From contig CM030360.1 in the NCBI GenBank assembly GCA_017893485.1, positions 10,900,597 through 10,964,596 of the forward strand: a stretch of DNA of 64,000 nucleotides, read 5' to 3'. Position 1 is the stretch's first letter. Each line of letters opens with the position of its first letter. Positions 14,707 through 27,991 of this stretch are shown in pieces. Both the position numbers and the translations under genes were made by a program. The notes beneath the pieces were generated by a model. The model searched no databases. It saw nothing but the letters and a program-made list of their open reading frames with translations, and had not been told where the DNA came from. The stretch is from Hemerocallis citrina. Taxonomy: Eukaryota; Streptophyta; Magnoliopsida; Asparagales; Asphodelaceae.

Positions 14707-14808
14707 AACAAGAAGAATTTCATCATCGAAATTCAACCAGAAGTACATCGGGTAACCTCAAGAGAAAAGAAAAATACAATAACAAAGGCAAAAACAACAA
14801 AACAAGAG

Positions 14809-15574
14809 CTACACAAACAAATGAGGATTCCTCCACTGGATATCCTCCTCCAGCTCCCAAGTCAACTCACCCGACGAGTGAGGATTCCAAGAAACACGAA
14901 CAAGCTTGATCACCTTGTTCTTCAAAACCTTGTCCCGCTGATCCACAATAGCAACTGGCAGAATTTTAAAAGACAAATCTGGCCTCACAGATAACTCCGA
15001 GCAGTCAATCACGTGGCTATCATCACGAACATACTTCCTCAGTTGCGAGACGTGGAAGACGTCGTGCACTCCAGATAAAGCTGGGACAATGCAAGACGAT
15101 AGGCCACCTTGCCTACTCGTTCCACGATGTCGAATGATCCGATGAACCTGGGGCTCAACTTGGCTCTGCCACCGAAACGAATGACTCCTCGCCACGGCGA
15201 TACCTTAAGGAAAACATGGTCTCCCACCTCAAACTCCAAGGCTCTCCGATGAACATCAGCCCATCGCTTCTGTCTGTCTTGCGCGGCTTGAAGATGCTTC
15301 CTGATCAAACTCACAGCATCCACCATCTTGGTGATCAACTCTGGGCCCAACAATTTCCTCTTGCCAATGTATTCCAAGCACACTGGCGACCGACACTTAC
15401 GACCATAGAGTGCCTCGAAAGGAGCAGCTTTAAGACTGACCTAAAAGTTGTTGTTGTACGAGAACTCTACGAGATGCAAGTGGTCCTCCTAAGATCCTCC
15501 AAAATGCAACACACAGGACCTTAATATGTCCTCTAGAGTCTGGATGGTCCTCTCTGACTGTCCATCTGTCTAAG
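14809..15574 (-). pseudogene. element I pol C-terminal end: integrase tail and chromodomain
   Basis: This is the 3' part of element I pol, cut off from the rest by element II. From 15569 downward it resumes as TDGQSERTIQTLED, which carries the third catalytic acidic residue of integrase (Glu codon at 15552-15554). Next come a PFEALYGRKCRSP-type segment and the integrase C-terminal GPY/F-like region (FEVGDHVFLKVSP, about 15250-15180). VFHVSQLRKYV (about 15065-15030) follows, and then a chromodomain, VLKNKVIKLVRVSW to WELEEDIQWRNPHLF, ending at 14809. Chromodomains tether integration to marked chromatin. At least one frameshift (about 15.07-15.10 kb) and a stop (about 15.48 kb) break it. Confidence 0.88.
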
Positions 15575-17949
15575 TGTCACACTCCGCTTACCAAAAGGAA
15601 TACGAAATACGAGTACGCGACAAAACCCAGCGAATAATTTTCATCATTCATAAGCTGTCATCGATTCAACTCAACAATATAAAACAGAAAGTAAAACAAC
15701 CACACATGCAATAAAAGAAGTAATCACATAAATAACAATACTTGAAATTTTAAGCATAAAATAACCAACATAATATCAATTCAACATCTAGAATCAACAA
15801 CAATAATATTCCGGTCGAAAGCCCACAAATACAACAATGTTCAATTATTAAAGTTCAAAAAAAGAAACTATGATTACTCAACGGTGCAGCAATACAAGTC
15901 TTTCATCATTGTTGTTCTCCTAGTCCATCAAGCAAATCTCTCTGATTACCTGTAAGTTGTTCATCTAAAAGAGAGGGAAAATATGTCCTTAGAGCAAGTT
16001 GTGGACAGCAAGTAGAGAACCAGAGGAACAATGACAATAACGGTATAACGATGAATTCAATGAACAATGAAATCAATAGTATCGAATAGGGACAAAGCAA
16101 TAATAGTACAATGTGCAACAATGATGATTTATAACGATAACAATAAACAATAACAATAATGGTAACAATAACGATAACACTGTTCAATGATAATGACAAA
16201 ATGCGATGACAATGCGATGAAATCTTAAGTCTATTATTCATTTTTTTAATCCTACCTAATGCACGTACTACTGCATCCCATACTACAGGTTCCATGCATA
16301 TAATCAATTTCGTTTAGACTAAGGTGGTAGATTCTATAGGTCATGTACTCGGCACAATATAACATTTCAATAATAATCACTGACTATTGAGCAATTTCTT
16401 GCACAATAACGATAACATTGGCCATTAGCAATTTTTTGCACAATGACGATAACACTGGCCATTTACAATTTCTTGCACAATGACGATAACACTGGCCATT
16501 TGCAATTTTTTGTATAATGACGATAACACTGGCCATTTGCAATTTCTTGCAAAATGACGGTAACGATAATTTGGGACGAGGCCCATATTCACAAGTACAG
16601 TCACTATATTATCAACTACCCTAGTCAACCCTTAACCCCGGCTTGTTTAACATTCTTTTATTTAAACATGCAATACTAATAGAGAACAATAGGGGAAGAA
16701 ACATCAATGGGGAATGATAATGCGAAAATTAAGGGACATTAGAATGATGAAAAAATAATCCTAAGATCATGCAATTTACTCTACACAATTAAATGCACCA
16801 AATACAATATTATAGATTCAATTATATAATATCAAACATAGAAACCCAATTCTGGACAGCAGTAGGTTGCTGTACCAAAATCAGAATTCACGTTGCTACA
16901 GGATAGAAAATATGGATCCGTCAGAATTTCTAGAAACTAGACTCCTGCTCGGTTCCAATGCATATAAATAAGGTACATAAAAGTTGTGGCATCAGGTGTC
17001 AAAACAGCAAACTACACAGGATTTGTGTTCAGCCAGAACTTGTAAAATTGTGTTTATACATATGAAACAGATCTGAAACTTCATTAATTAATTCCAGGAA
17101 AATTAGGAAATGTTCTCTAGTGTGTCTAGTACCAGCATGCAAAATTTCAAGTCATTATCTTACAGGTAGCTTGGTTAAATTAATTCTGAATCAGAGTGTG
17201 GCAGCAGTTTTTAGAATATGGAATTTTACAACACAATAGCCGTAAAACTGTGATAACTCACAAACTGTAACTCGGAATTCAATTCCGTCTAAAGGATATT
17301 AAACTAGATATCTGGGGCTACATTTCATATTCAGGAAGTTATTGATTTTGCTAACATTATCTAGGTCGAAATAGCATGGTAATGTTCAGGTTGGCAGTAA
17401 ATTTCAGGGTTTCAACATATTCTTCATGGAAAAAAAGATTAAAATGTTATGAATGATGAGTTAGTGGTCGACAACATAAATCATAGCAAGTTACATCTAT
17501 GTGAGCATGGTATTAAGATGTATAATATTCATAACCCTACTAATCACAATCGACTAGCACACCAACATCAATCATATAAGCCAACAATACTAGTATGCAA
17601 TCTACAATTATTATGAGATGTCATGACATGAAATACAATAATAATTCATATTCCTATATTCAATAATTAACTATATGTATGCATATAAGATCTCTATACA
17701 TTGGAGGCAAAAGATGGCACGAAGTCAAGACTACTACTTGGATTCGCTCGTGTAAATCTGTAGTATCCTAACAATAGAAAACAATGACAATATACGATAA
17801 TAAATAGGGATCTACTTGCGGTATTCAATAAACAATTTTGAATATGATTCAATATAATTTGAAAGTGAGATGATTTGCCTTTAGGATGACATTAGATCAA
17901 TCCGAATATGCGAAGAATAACGGGATCAGAATCCCGGAGACTCGGCGAC

Positions 17950-18330
17950 ACGGCAACAAGCAACGATCACGATGATCACGATCGGGCACGGATCTTAATA
18001 GGGATCAAGATCGAATGATCGGAAGGCTGAGATTGAAGATCAAGATGATGATCATGATTGCGATGATCAAAAGAGATCCGACGATCGAGATCAAGATCTT
18101 GATGATGGTGATGATGATGATGACCAATGCAAATCCAATGGCCAAGATCAACGGATCAAGAAGCGATCGCGATCGCAATGATCAACGATCGGACGGTCGA
18201 GATCAAGATCTGATCGGATGGTGGTGGCTGATTTGATCAAGCACTTGATAATGATCATGGTGCTGATCAAATGGAGGATCAGACGGCTGTGATCAAAAGC
18301 TGTTGATGAAGATGATGATCATGATGATCG
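17950..18330. repeat. GATC/ATGATG-rich cryptic repeat in element II LTR
   Basis: Dense, irregular repetition of GATC, GATGATGATG and GATCAAGATC. It is conserved in all three LTR copies (8830-9130 reverse-complemented, here, and 27857-28210). The encoded Asp/Met/Ile-rich open frames are by-products. Confidence 0.85.
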
Positions 18331-19264
18331 ACGGCCCAAAAACACTTGATCAAAACCAACAGAGCCAGGGGGCTCTGCGAGGAGGAGACGACGGCGGCCA
18401 AGGGACACGGCAGCAGTGGCCAGGGGACACGGTGGATGGGGAGGGTGGCACTCAGGGCTGGGTTGCTGCTGTGAAGGGAAACACAGCACGAGGCTGGAGT
18501 TGTGTGGTCGCGATGACGAGAGGCACAACGCACAGGAGGTGCACTGTCGTGGGTTGCAACTCAGGGAGGTCGCAACTTGCTGTCGTGGCTGGCGTCACTG
18601 AACGTGACAGGGCAGGGAGTGACACTGTGGGGCTGTCGCCGGCTAACTGGCGATGCTGACTGTTTCTGCTCCTGTCGTGCGGCGCTCGGGAGGAGGCAGC
18701 ACAGGCATAAAGGCAGGGAGCGACGTCAGGCTGCTGTTGACGAGGGGAGGAGAAAAGAGGTGGTAGGGGGGCTGCGATCTAGCATTGCGACAAGAGGGTG
18801 GACGGGAGTCGAGGTTAGGCAGGGAGCACCGGGGGCTATGAGAGATCGGGAGATGGGTTGATGCAGGGTTAGAGGATGAGAGGTAGGAGAATGGCGATGG
18901 AACAGTGGAGAGGGATTAAGCGGCTGGGGGTTTGGTAGTATTAGGGATAATATATAACAGGGTATAAATATACGGGGATAATTAGGGTTTAGGTGGGTAT
19001 GGGTAGGGTGTAAACGGGTATGGGGTATAAAACGGGTATTGGGTTAGGGTTGGGGTGTTATTGGGTATCAAATGGGTTATAGGGTAGTTGGCTTATAGGG
19101 TATATCCAATAGCGGGAAAATATGGTTAAAATCCATTAAGGAAAAAATAGAGTAACAAATAAAAATATAATTTATAATACAATGTAATTTGCATTACAAT
19201 ATAGAATTTATTTGAAATACTACAAATACAATTAACAATATAAATAGATTTTTACTTTATCAAT

Positions 19265-19375
19265 CAAGGGTAGGAATAATAATAACAATAATAACAACAA
19301 CAACAACAATAATAATAATAAAATAAGGATAACAGTAATAATAATACTGATAATAATAATAATAATAACAACATA
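19265..19375. repeat. AAT/AAC microsatellite in element II left LTR
   Basis: Imperfect run of AAT and AAC triplets. A longer version sits at the same LTR position in the right copy (about 29140-29285). Confidence 0.9.
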
Positions 19376-19568
19376 AATAAGGTTTATATTACAATATGAA
19401 AATCATAGTGAATAGTTACAAATAAAATTATTGATTAGAAATAAACTTTAATAGGAGATCCGACAATACATTTTAAAAAAAAGAATTTGAAAGCGAGAAA
19501 GTAATTTACAAAAATTTAAAATACCAAAAATACACAGAAAATACGGAATTGGGGAAATAGGGGTTACA

Positions 19569-20636
19569 AATCCTACCCACCTTACAACAAAATTTCTTCT
19601 TCGAAATTTGCTTAGGCGGTACTTAGAAGAAGGCAAAATCAAACTTGGGGGACGGTAACAAAACGATGAATTAGGGAAACAGAAATGAAATGTGGCAACA
19701 CCAGAATAAGAAAGAAGTGGATAACAATGATGTCAAATGGAGTGCATGAAAGAGAATAAACAATTTCAAATGGAAAGAAACAAAGCAAGATAACAAAGCA
19801 AGATAGGGAGTAGGCCGAACTGGAATCAGAGAGAGATGACATGGAAGAATCGAACCAATCAAAGAGTCAACAAATTAAGATGAATACAAGGAACAGAGGG
19901 AAGCAAACAATGCAGAGAAGAAGAAACAAGAGAATCCTGGGATCTGTGGGTTATGGGTCCACCCGCTTCTACTGCGCCACTCTGATCGGGAAGACTCTGC
20001 TAATAGCATCCATTAGCTCCAGCGAGATTCTGAACACTTCCTGAGATCCTGGGACTTTGCATGCACATCTCGAAGCAAAAGATGACACTCCATCTCCTGG
20101 TGATGATCCAAGCTGCTGAAATGTCGATGTAGATCACGTGTAGCCAATCGATGAACCGAGCAAGAATAACAGAATGACAGCACCGGAAGTTAAGGAGAAC
20201 AAGATAGGGAAGAAACAACTAGTATGATACACAATATAAATCAACAAATAAAGATGATTGCAAGGCACGGAAAGCAATGAACGACACACAAGCTGAAAAT
20301 AAGAAGGAATCAACGAGGCAAGCAGAAATAAGAGATTGCATGCACTAGAATCAAAATAATATGGGTACGGAAGGAATGAATTTATACCCAATATGGAATC
20401 AACAAATCAGGACGACTGCAAAGAACGAAAGGAAACAATGAATCAAGGAATTGAATATGAATGGATCAAAATGAATGGGATAAGACTAGTATCCAGATTG
20501 AGTTGATTATCTAATTGTTCATGTGATTGCATGGCCTATTCAATGTTGAGTTAATCCTGACTGAGTCAAGCCTGTCTAATGTATTAGTCAAACTAACACA
20601 TTAGCCAAACCTGGACTCTGATACCACTAAAAATCT
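19569..20636 (-). other. short internal region of element II, non-coding
   Basis: 1068 bp between the LTRs. The minus-strand polypurine tract AGGTGGGTAGGATT (19569-19582) and the primer-binding site lie at the two edges. No gag or pol motif is visible in any frame. The short open frames at 19.64-20.39 kb match nothing I recognise and overlap on both strands. This marks a non-autonomous element. Confidence 0.8.
20610..20626 (-). promoter_or_regulatory. primer-binding site of element II
   Basis: The minus strand reads TGGTATCAGAGTCCAGG, the plant initiator-tRNA-Met type of site, 10 bp inside the 5' LTR. Element I has TGGTATCAGAGCCAGTT at the same spacing. Confidence 0.85.
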
Positions 20637-23600
20637 TGTCACGCCCCGCTTCCCAAAAGGAATACGGAATACGAGTACGTGACAAAGCCCAACGAATGAT
20701 TTTTATCATTCATAAGCTGTCATCGATTCAACTCAATAATATAAAACAGGAAGTAAAACAACCACGCATGCAATAAAAGAAGTAATCACATAAATAACAA
20801 TACTTGAAATTTTAAGCATAAAATAATTAACATAATATCAATTCAACATCTGGAATCAACAACAATAATATTCGGGTCAAAAGCCGACAAATACAATAAT
20901 GTTCAATTACTAAAGTTCAAAAAAAGAAACAATGATTATTCAACGGCGCAGCAATGCAAGTCTTTCATCATTATTGTTCTCCTAGTCCATCAGGCAAATC
21001 TCCCTGATTACCTTTAAGCTGTTTATCTAAAAGAGATGAAAAATATGTCCTTAAAGCAAGTCGTGGACAACAAGTAGAGAAGCAGAGGAACAATGAAAAT
21101 AACGGTATAACGATGAATTCAATGAACAATGAAATCAATAGTATCAAACAGTAACAAAGCGATAATAGTACAATGTGCAATAACGATGATTTATAACGAT
21201 AACAATAAACAATAACAATAATGGTAACAATAACGATAACACTGTTCAATGACGATGACAAAATGCGATGACAATGCGATGAAGTCTTAAGTCTATTATT
21301 TATTTATTTTAATCCTAACTAATGCACGTACTACTGCATCTCATACTACAGGTTCCATGCATACAATCAATTTCGTTTAGACCAAGTTGGTAGATTCTAT
21401 AGGTCATGTACTCGGCACAATATAACATTTCAATAATAATCACTGACTATTGAGCAATTTCTTGCACAATAACGATAACACTTATCATTGACAATTTCTT
21501 GCACAATGACGATAACACTAGCCATTTGCAATTTCTTGCATAATGATGATAACACTGTCCATTTGCAATTTCTTACAAAATGACGAAAACGATAATTTGG
21601 GACGAGGCCCACATTCACGAGTACAGTCACTATATTATCAACTACCCTAGTCCATCCTTAACCCCGGCTTGTTTAACATTCTTTTATTTAAATATGCAAT
21701 ATTAATAGAGAACAATAGGGGCAGAAACATCAATGGGGAACAATAATGCGATAATTAAAAGACATTAGAATGATGACAAAACAATCCTAAGATCATGCAA
21801 TATACTCTACACAATTAAATGCACCAAATACAACATCATAGATTCAATTATACATTATCAAACATAGAAACCCAATTCTGGACAGCAGTAGGTTGCTGTA
21901 CCAAAATCAGAATTTTCGTTGCTACAGGATAGAAAATGTGAATCCGTCAGAAGTTCTAGAAACTAGACTCCTGCCTGGTTCCAATGCATATAAATAAGGT
22001 ACATAAAAGTTGTGGCATCAGGTGTCAAAACAGCAAACTACACAGGATTTGTGTTCAGCCAGAACTTGTAAAATTATGTTTATACATATGAAACAGGTCT
22101 AAAAATTCATTAATTAATTCCAAAAAAATTAGGCGATGTTCTCTAGTGTGTCTAGTATCATCATACAAATTTTCAAGTCATTATCTTACAGGTAGCATGG
22201 TTAAATTAATTGTGAATCAGAGTATGGCAGCAATTTTTAGAATCTGGAATTTTACGACACAGCAGCAGTAAAATTGCGATAACTCACAAACCGTAACTCA
22301 GAATTCAATTCCGTCAAAAGGGTAGTAAACTAGACATCTGGGGATACATTTCATATTCAAGAAGTTATTGATTTTGGTAACATTATCTAGGTCGAAACAG
22401 CATGTTAATGTTCAGGTTGGCAGTAAATTTTAGGGTTTCAACATATTCCTCATGGAAAAAAAGATTAAAATGTTATGAACGATGAGTTAGGGGTCGACAA
22501 CATAAATCACAGCAAGTTACATCTATGTAAGCATGGTATTAAGATGTATAATGTTCATAACCCTACTAATCACAATCGACTAGCACACCAACATCAATCA
22601 TATAAGCCATCAATACTAGTTTGCAATCTACAATTATTGTGAGATGTCATGACATGAAATACAATAATAATCCATATTTCTATATTCAATAATTAACTAT
22701 ATGTATGCATGTAAGATCTCTATACATTAGAGGCAAAAGATAGCACGAAGTCAAGACTACTACTTGGATTCGCTCGTGTAAATCCGTAGCATCCCAACGA
22801 AAGATAACAATAACAATATACGATAATAAATAAGGATCTACTTGCGGGATTCAATAAACAATTTCGAATACGATTCAATATAATTCGAAAGTGAGATGAA
22901 TTGCCTTTAGAACGACCTTAGATCAATCCGAATATGAGAAGAATAACGGGATCGAAATCCCGGCGACACGGCGACAAGCAACGATCACGAGGATCACAAT
23001 ATGGCACGGATCTTGATGGGGATCAAGATCTGTAATATCCCGGTCAGATATTATATTTGTATTATTATTATTTTTAAAATTAAAGTATTTCTTCTGGAAA
23101 ATACTTGGTTTTACTAATAAAATGTGATCTGAATATATATACTAGTAAGTATATATATGTATTGTATCAGTTTTGAGCACTTGTACAAAATCTTGAAAAA
23201 TGTATTTTTGAGAAAATGTCTGAAAAATCCCGGACAGATATAAATTTTTTTATTTTAAAATTTTATTTTATTTTCAGAAATAAAATATTTTTTGTGGATA
23301 TCACCCGGTTTTGTTAATAAACATTATCTATCTATATATACTGGTCGGTATATGACTGTTTTGTATCAAATTGATACTGGAATCTTCCGAGCCGGTAATA
23401 AAATTATTTTATTTTTATTTCTCAAAATTAAATTAATTTTGTATAGATTGATTCGTTTTCACTAATGAAAATTATCTGTATATACAGATATATGTACGTA
23501 TTTTAACTGTATCAATTTACGTTCGTACGAAATCGTGTAGTATGTGGTTTTGAGAAATTATCTTTTATTTTTGATAAACCATGACTAGATGGAAGGTAGG

Positions 23601-23721
23601 GATTGAGTTTGGGTGTTGATTGTAACATAAAATTACAAATAGAACTCCAATTGTTAACCATGAGAAATGAGGACATGTGGCTTCATTCTCACCCACAAAA
23701 ACTCTTCACCTTCTCCTATAA

Positions 23722-23745
23722 CCCCCCCCCCCCCCCCCCCCCCCC
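23722..23745 (+). repeat. poly-C run (24 bases)
   Basis: Uninterrupted C-run in the leader-like part of the solo LTR. It creates the Pro run in the open frame at 23603-23878, which I do not consider a gene. Runs like this are prone to sequencing-length error. Confidence 0.9.
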
Positions 23746-24399
23746 TCGCACTTCACCCTTGGCCGTCCTAAACCTAGAAGGGCAAGAAAACCCTTTTCTT
23801 TTGTGTGTTCTTCTCAATCTCATCTCACTCCATCTATTCTACTTCTTCTTCTACTTGTTTAGTTTAGAAAAAAATTGAGAAAGAAAGAAAAGAAAGAGAG
23901 AATCAAAAGAAAAGGAGTGGGTTCTTCTTTGGTTTCATTGCATGAGGTGTTCTTGAGAGGAGGAGCAAGAACAAGGAAGGAGAAGTAGCAAGCAAGTCAT
24001 TCCTACAACCGATTTGGGTGGGGGTTTCTTTACTTTGATGTTTGTTTTGTTTTGTTGGTTATTTCTTGTTGTATGTAGATGTAACTTGAACTAATTTCAT
24101 GTGCATATGGACTAGAATAGATGGCATAATGATGATTGAAGAGATAGAACACAAATGAAGCCCAAAAGATTCAATATTTATTGTTTTAGGGTTAGAATTG
24201 TTTAACTATGTTAAAAGTGGAATTTTGACTCCAAATTAATTGGAGAGGTTCTCATAGGTGTTGTTACCATGCTCAAATTTTTTTAGAACTTTTTGGGTTA
24301 ATTTGATAGGCCAAACAACCGTTTCCCTCAAAACAGCAAAAGTTTAAGCCAAAACAGCAACTTACTGTTTTGGGTTAGTTTTGTAGTGTGTTCGAGGGG

Positions 24400-26240
24400 C
24401 TGGAACTTGGGGTTCCTTGTGGAATTTGAAAAAGTGATCAACTAGGAAGTTATAGTAGACGTTCTCACCTTTCCAAAATGCCCTAATTGGTTAAATTCTG
24501 ATAAGAGGTGCAAAAGTTATGGCCATTACAAAACAGAGCAGCCAGCTTGGCTGAGAAGCTCACTGTTTCAATTATTTGATATTTTTGGACCTCTTACTCA
24601 ATGAATCTGAGGAAGTGACCAACTAGGAAGTTATAGTAGACGTTCTTACCTTTCCAGATTACCCTATTTGGTTAGATTCCGATAAGCGGAGTAGAAGTAA
24701 TGCCTTTTACAATACACAGCAGCCGACTTTGGCTGAAGTGCTCGCTGTTTGACTTGTTCTATATTTTTAAGCCTCTTACATGCTAAATCTGAGAACGTGA
24801 CCAACTAGAGAGTGTTATTAAAGTCCCTCACCTTTCAAAAATGTCCTATTTGGTTAGATTCTGATAAGCGGAGTAGGAGCTATGGCCTTTACAAGTAACA
24901 GCAGCCAGCCTAGGGCTGTGAGCTCGCTGTTTGACTTGTTCAATGTTTTTGTGTCTTACTTTCTGAATTTGGAAAGTGTTCAACTAGATGTTCGTAGTAG
25001 AGTCTCTCACCTTTCAAAAATATTCTATATGGTTAGATTCTGATAAGCGGAGTAGAAGTTATGGCCTTTACAATTTGCAGCAGCCAGCCTTTAGGCTGAA
25101 AAACTCGCTGTTTGGGTTTTTCGATGTTTTTGGATCTTTTACTTACTGAATTTGGGAAAGTGTTCAACTAGAAAGTTGTATTAGAGACTCTCACCTTCCA
25201 AATTTTCCTATTTGGTTAGATTCTGATAAGTGGAGTAGGAGTTATGGCCTTTACAAAACACAGCAGTCAGCTTTAGCTGAAGTGCTCGCTATTTTAATTC
25301 TTTGTTGTTTTTTAATCTTTTACTTAATGAATTTGGGAAAGTGTCCAACTAGAGAGTTTTAGTAGAGACCCCCACCTTTCCAAATTTCCCTATTTGGTTA
25401 GATTCCGATGAGTGGAGTAAAAGTTATGCCTTTTACAATGTACAGCAGCCAGATTTTAGCTGGAAGCTTGCTGTCTTGACTCTTTGATGTTTTTGAACAT
25501 TTTACTTACTGAATTTAGGGAAGTGTTCAAGTAGAGAGTTGTAGTAGAGACTCTCACCTTTCCAAAATGTCCTATTTGGTTAGATTCCGATAAGTGGAGC
25601 AAAAGTTACAAGCTTTCAAAGTTTCAGCCTTTTTGTCAAATCTGCTGCTGTTGTTAGCATTTGCGTGTGTTCGATGGGTAGGAATTTGGAATTCCTTACG
25701 GAATCTGTGGAAGTGGTCAACTAGGAAGTTGTAGTAGATGTTCCCACCTTTCTAAATTGTATGATTTGGTTAGATTCCGACAAGTAGAGCAAAAGTTACA
25801 AGCTGTAGAAGTTTCAGCTTTTTGTTGAAAATTTGCAGTTTGGTTAATTGTTTGCGTATATTTGATGTGTAGGAATTTGGAATCCTTACAGAATCTGAGA
25901 AAATGTTCAACTAGGAAGTTTTAGTACATGTTCCCACATTTTCAAATTTTCTAGTTTCATTAGACTCCGACAAGTAGAGCAAGAGTTATCAGCTTGCGAA
26001 GTTTTTAGCTTTTTGTTGAAAATCCGCAGTTTGGTTAAACTGTTTGCGTGTGTTCGATGGACCGGATTTTGGATTCCTTAATGAATCTGAAAAAGTGTTC
26101 AACTAGAGAATTGTGGTAGATGTTCTTACCTTTCTAAAAAGTCTAATTTTGTCGAATTCCGATAAGCATAGCACTGGTTGCTTCTAGGCTGTCGAAAGGT
26201 TTTTTATGTCGCTTTCGGGTTTTTTTGGTAGTATATCTAT
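24400..26240 (+). repeat. ~181-bp tandem repeat array, about ten units
   Basis: The anchor word TATTTGGTTAGATTCYGATA recurs with drift at about 24484, 24665, 24846, 25025, 25208, 25390, 25572, 25761, 25951 and 26143. The spacings are 179-183 bp for the first seven units and 189-192 bp for the last three. A second anchor, around GTGTTCAACTAGAGAGTTGT, recurs in step. Units are diverged from each other, so the array is old or under little homogenisation. Confidence 0.9.
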
Positions 26241-27960
26241 TTTAGACTATTAGACGATTCTTCTGTTGTTTCTAATTATAAAAGATCAAGTTTTGCTAGT
26301 AAGCACGTTTGGTCGCTTCTAGGTCGTTAGAATACCTGCATGGTTGTTTCTATATGTTGTTTTGCTCATACACAGCTCGTCTAGCTCGTATATAGTTGTT
26401 GGTCTCATATGTAGCTTATTTGGTTCGTATTTATGTTGTTGTCTCGTACGAAGCTCTTTGGACTCGTATGTAGGTATTTTCTTGAATAGGTAGGCTATGA
26501 GTGGATCCGAGGAGATCTTGGGAAGTCTAGGTTAAGACTTGGTCAATTGTGTCGACAAATTATTACACTCTCTAGAAGATGGACACGTACGGTGCTTTTT
26601 CATGATGAGTTGGAAGCACAGTGACATGTCTCGCTTGTTTGGTTAGAAGACATCGTTAGGGTAGTAACAGTTACTTAACTATTTTTATCTATAAATTGCC
26701 GAAGGGTGAGAGTTGGTGCTAGGGGTGATACCCTATAATCCGACTTCTCCTATAGGCTGACACTAGGAGGTATTATTGGGATGTATCCCCCTATCAAAGG
26801 GATACGGGCGGTGCTTTTCCATGATGATTTGGGAGCACGGGATCCATATCTCGCCTGTTAATTCCTGAATGTGCCATGATAAGAACGGGAGGTTTTCCTA
26901 GGGAAATAAACCCTACGATTCCAACAGGTTCTATGCCTTCTCATGACGAGTTGAGGGCACGAAAGAAGGTTGACGAGTATCTTGTGGTTCGTGTTGGTTT
27001 TTGAGCGAGGACCGGTTCGCTGGGCAATGGTGAAAAACGGGGACACCACTATTATACTGCAGTAGCAGAACTAGACCGTACCTGCAACCTCATCAGTCAT
27101 GTAGTATCGTGTCAGGAACAGGATGGGTACAAAAGTAGAATTCATGATGTGGGTTCAAATCCCTATATATAGAGGACGGCTTGATATGGGCGTATGTAGT
27201 ATAAGCTGCAAACTGTTCCAGAGTCTTACTTGCATTAGAATAAGTGCATCATTGTATTAGTTAAACCTGCATTAGATTCTAAGTCATAGCATACACTGAC
27301 ACATCAATTATATATACACGTTTCTCTTTTTATCAATCTGTTTGTTTAAAGTTGAGAATCGCTGCTAGTCATCAGCCTTAAAGCGTCAGTATATGTATTA
27401 ACGTCCCCATTTCAATAGGTACTGGATTTGAAAATTACAGGTACTAGATTGCAGAAGTACAAGTATAGGATTCAGGAGGACTCAAGGCAAGAGAAGCAAG
27501 GAGTCGATTTTATTTAAATTTTCCGCTGTAATATATGTTGTTTACTATTGTTCCATTTGTAACAATTGTTGTAATTTATTTAACTGTTGAGAAGCATCCA
27601 AGTGAAGTACCAAGCGTTGTTTTTTATTCATTGTACTCTGATGTAATTTGTTGAGAGTTGTAACACTTGGGCTTGTAAAGATATTATTGTAACACTGATG
27701 TAATGTATTCCAGTTTTATAACATTCGGACTTGAAATACATTTGTGTTGAATAAAAAGTTTTAAATTTTCCTGATTTCCTGTGTATTGCGGCTAATTGAA
27801 GGAAAGATTATGGCTTATGTCACGGTTTCCTAGTGTATGGAATTCGGGGCATTACAAGATCGGATGATCGGACGGCTGAGATTGAAGATCAATATCAAGA
27901 TCAAGATGATGATCATGATCGCGATGATCAAAAGAGATCCGACAGTCGAGATCAAGATCT

Positions 27961-27991
<31 letters not shown>

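Larger units (their letters stand above)
15575..19568 (-). repeat. element II LTR, left copy (3' LTR, 3994 bp)
   Basis: Collinear with 20637-23030 plus 27862-29477. From the left it holds an AT-rich part, two to four copies of a short word around TTTCTTGCACAATGACGATAACACTG (16.38-16.56 kb), the GATC-rich block, a GC-rich leader (18.33-18.90 kb), a TATA-rich stretch (18.94-18.98 kb, minus) and an AAT-type microsatellite. The open frames in the GC-rich part are on both strands and match no protein I know. Confidence 0.88.
23031..27856 (+). mobile_element. solo LTR of 4826 bp inside element II
   Basis: It starts TGTAATATCCCGG and ends GGGGCATTACA. A perfect 5-bp duplication AGATC lies on both sides (23026-23030 and 27857-27861), and the element II LTR reads on without loss across the junction. 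No second LTR, primer-binding site or coding domain is present, so it is a solo LTR. The termini resemble chromovirus LTRs. It holds a poly-C run, a leader-like region (23.6-24.0 kb) and the ~181-bp repeat array. The strand given is the reading direction of the description; the true transcription direction is not certain. Confidence 0.88.

Noticed and set aside
24400..26240. CRISPR-like or coding repeat
   Set aside because: Units are ~181 bp, diverged, without spacers or open frame; this is a plant LTR with a tandem array.
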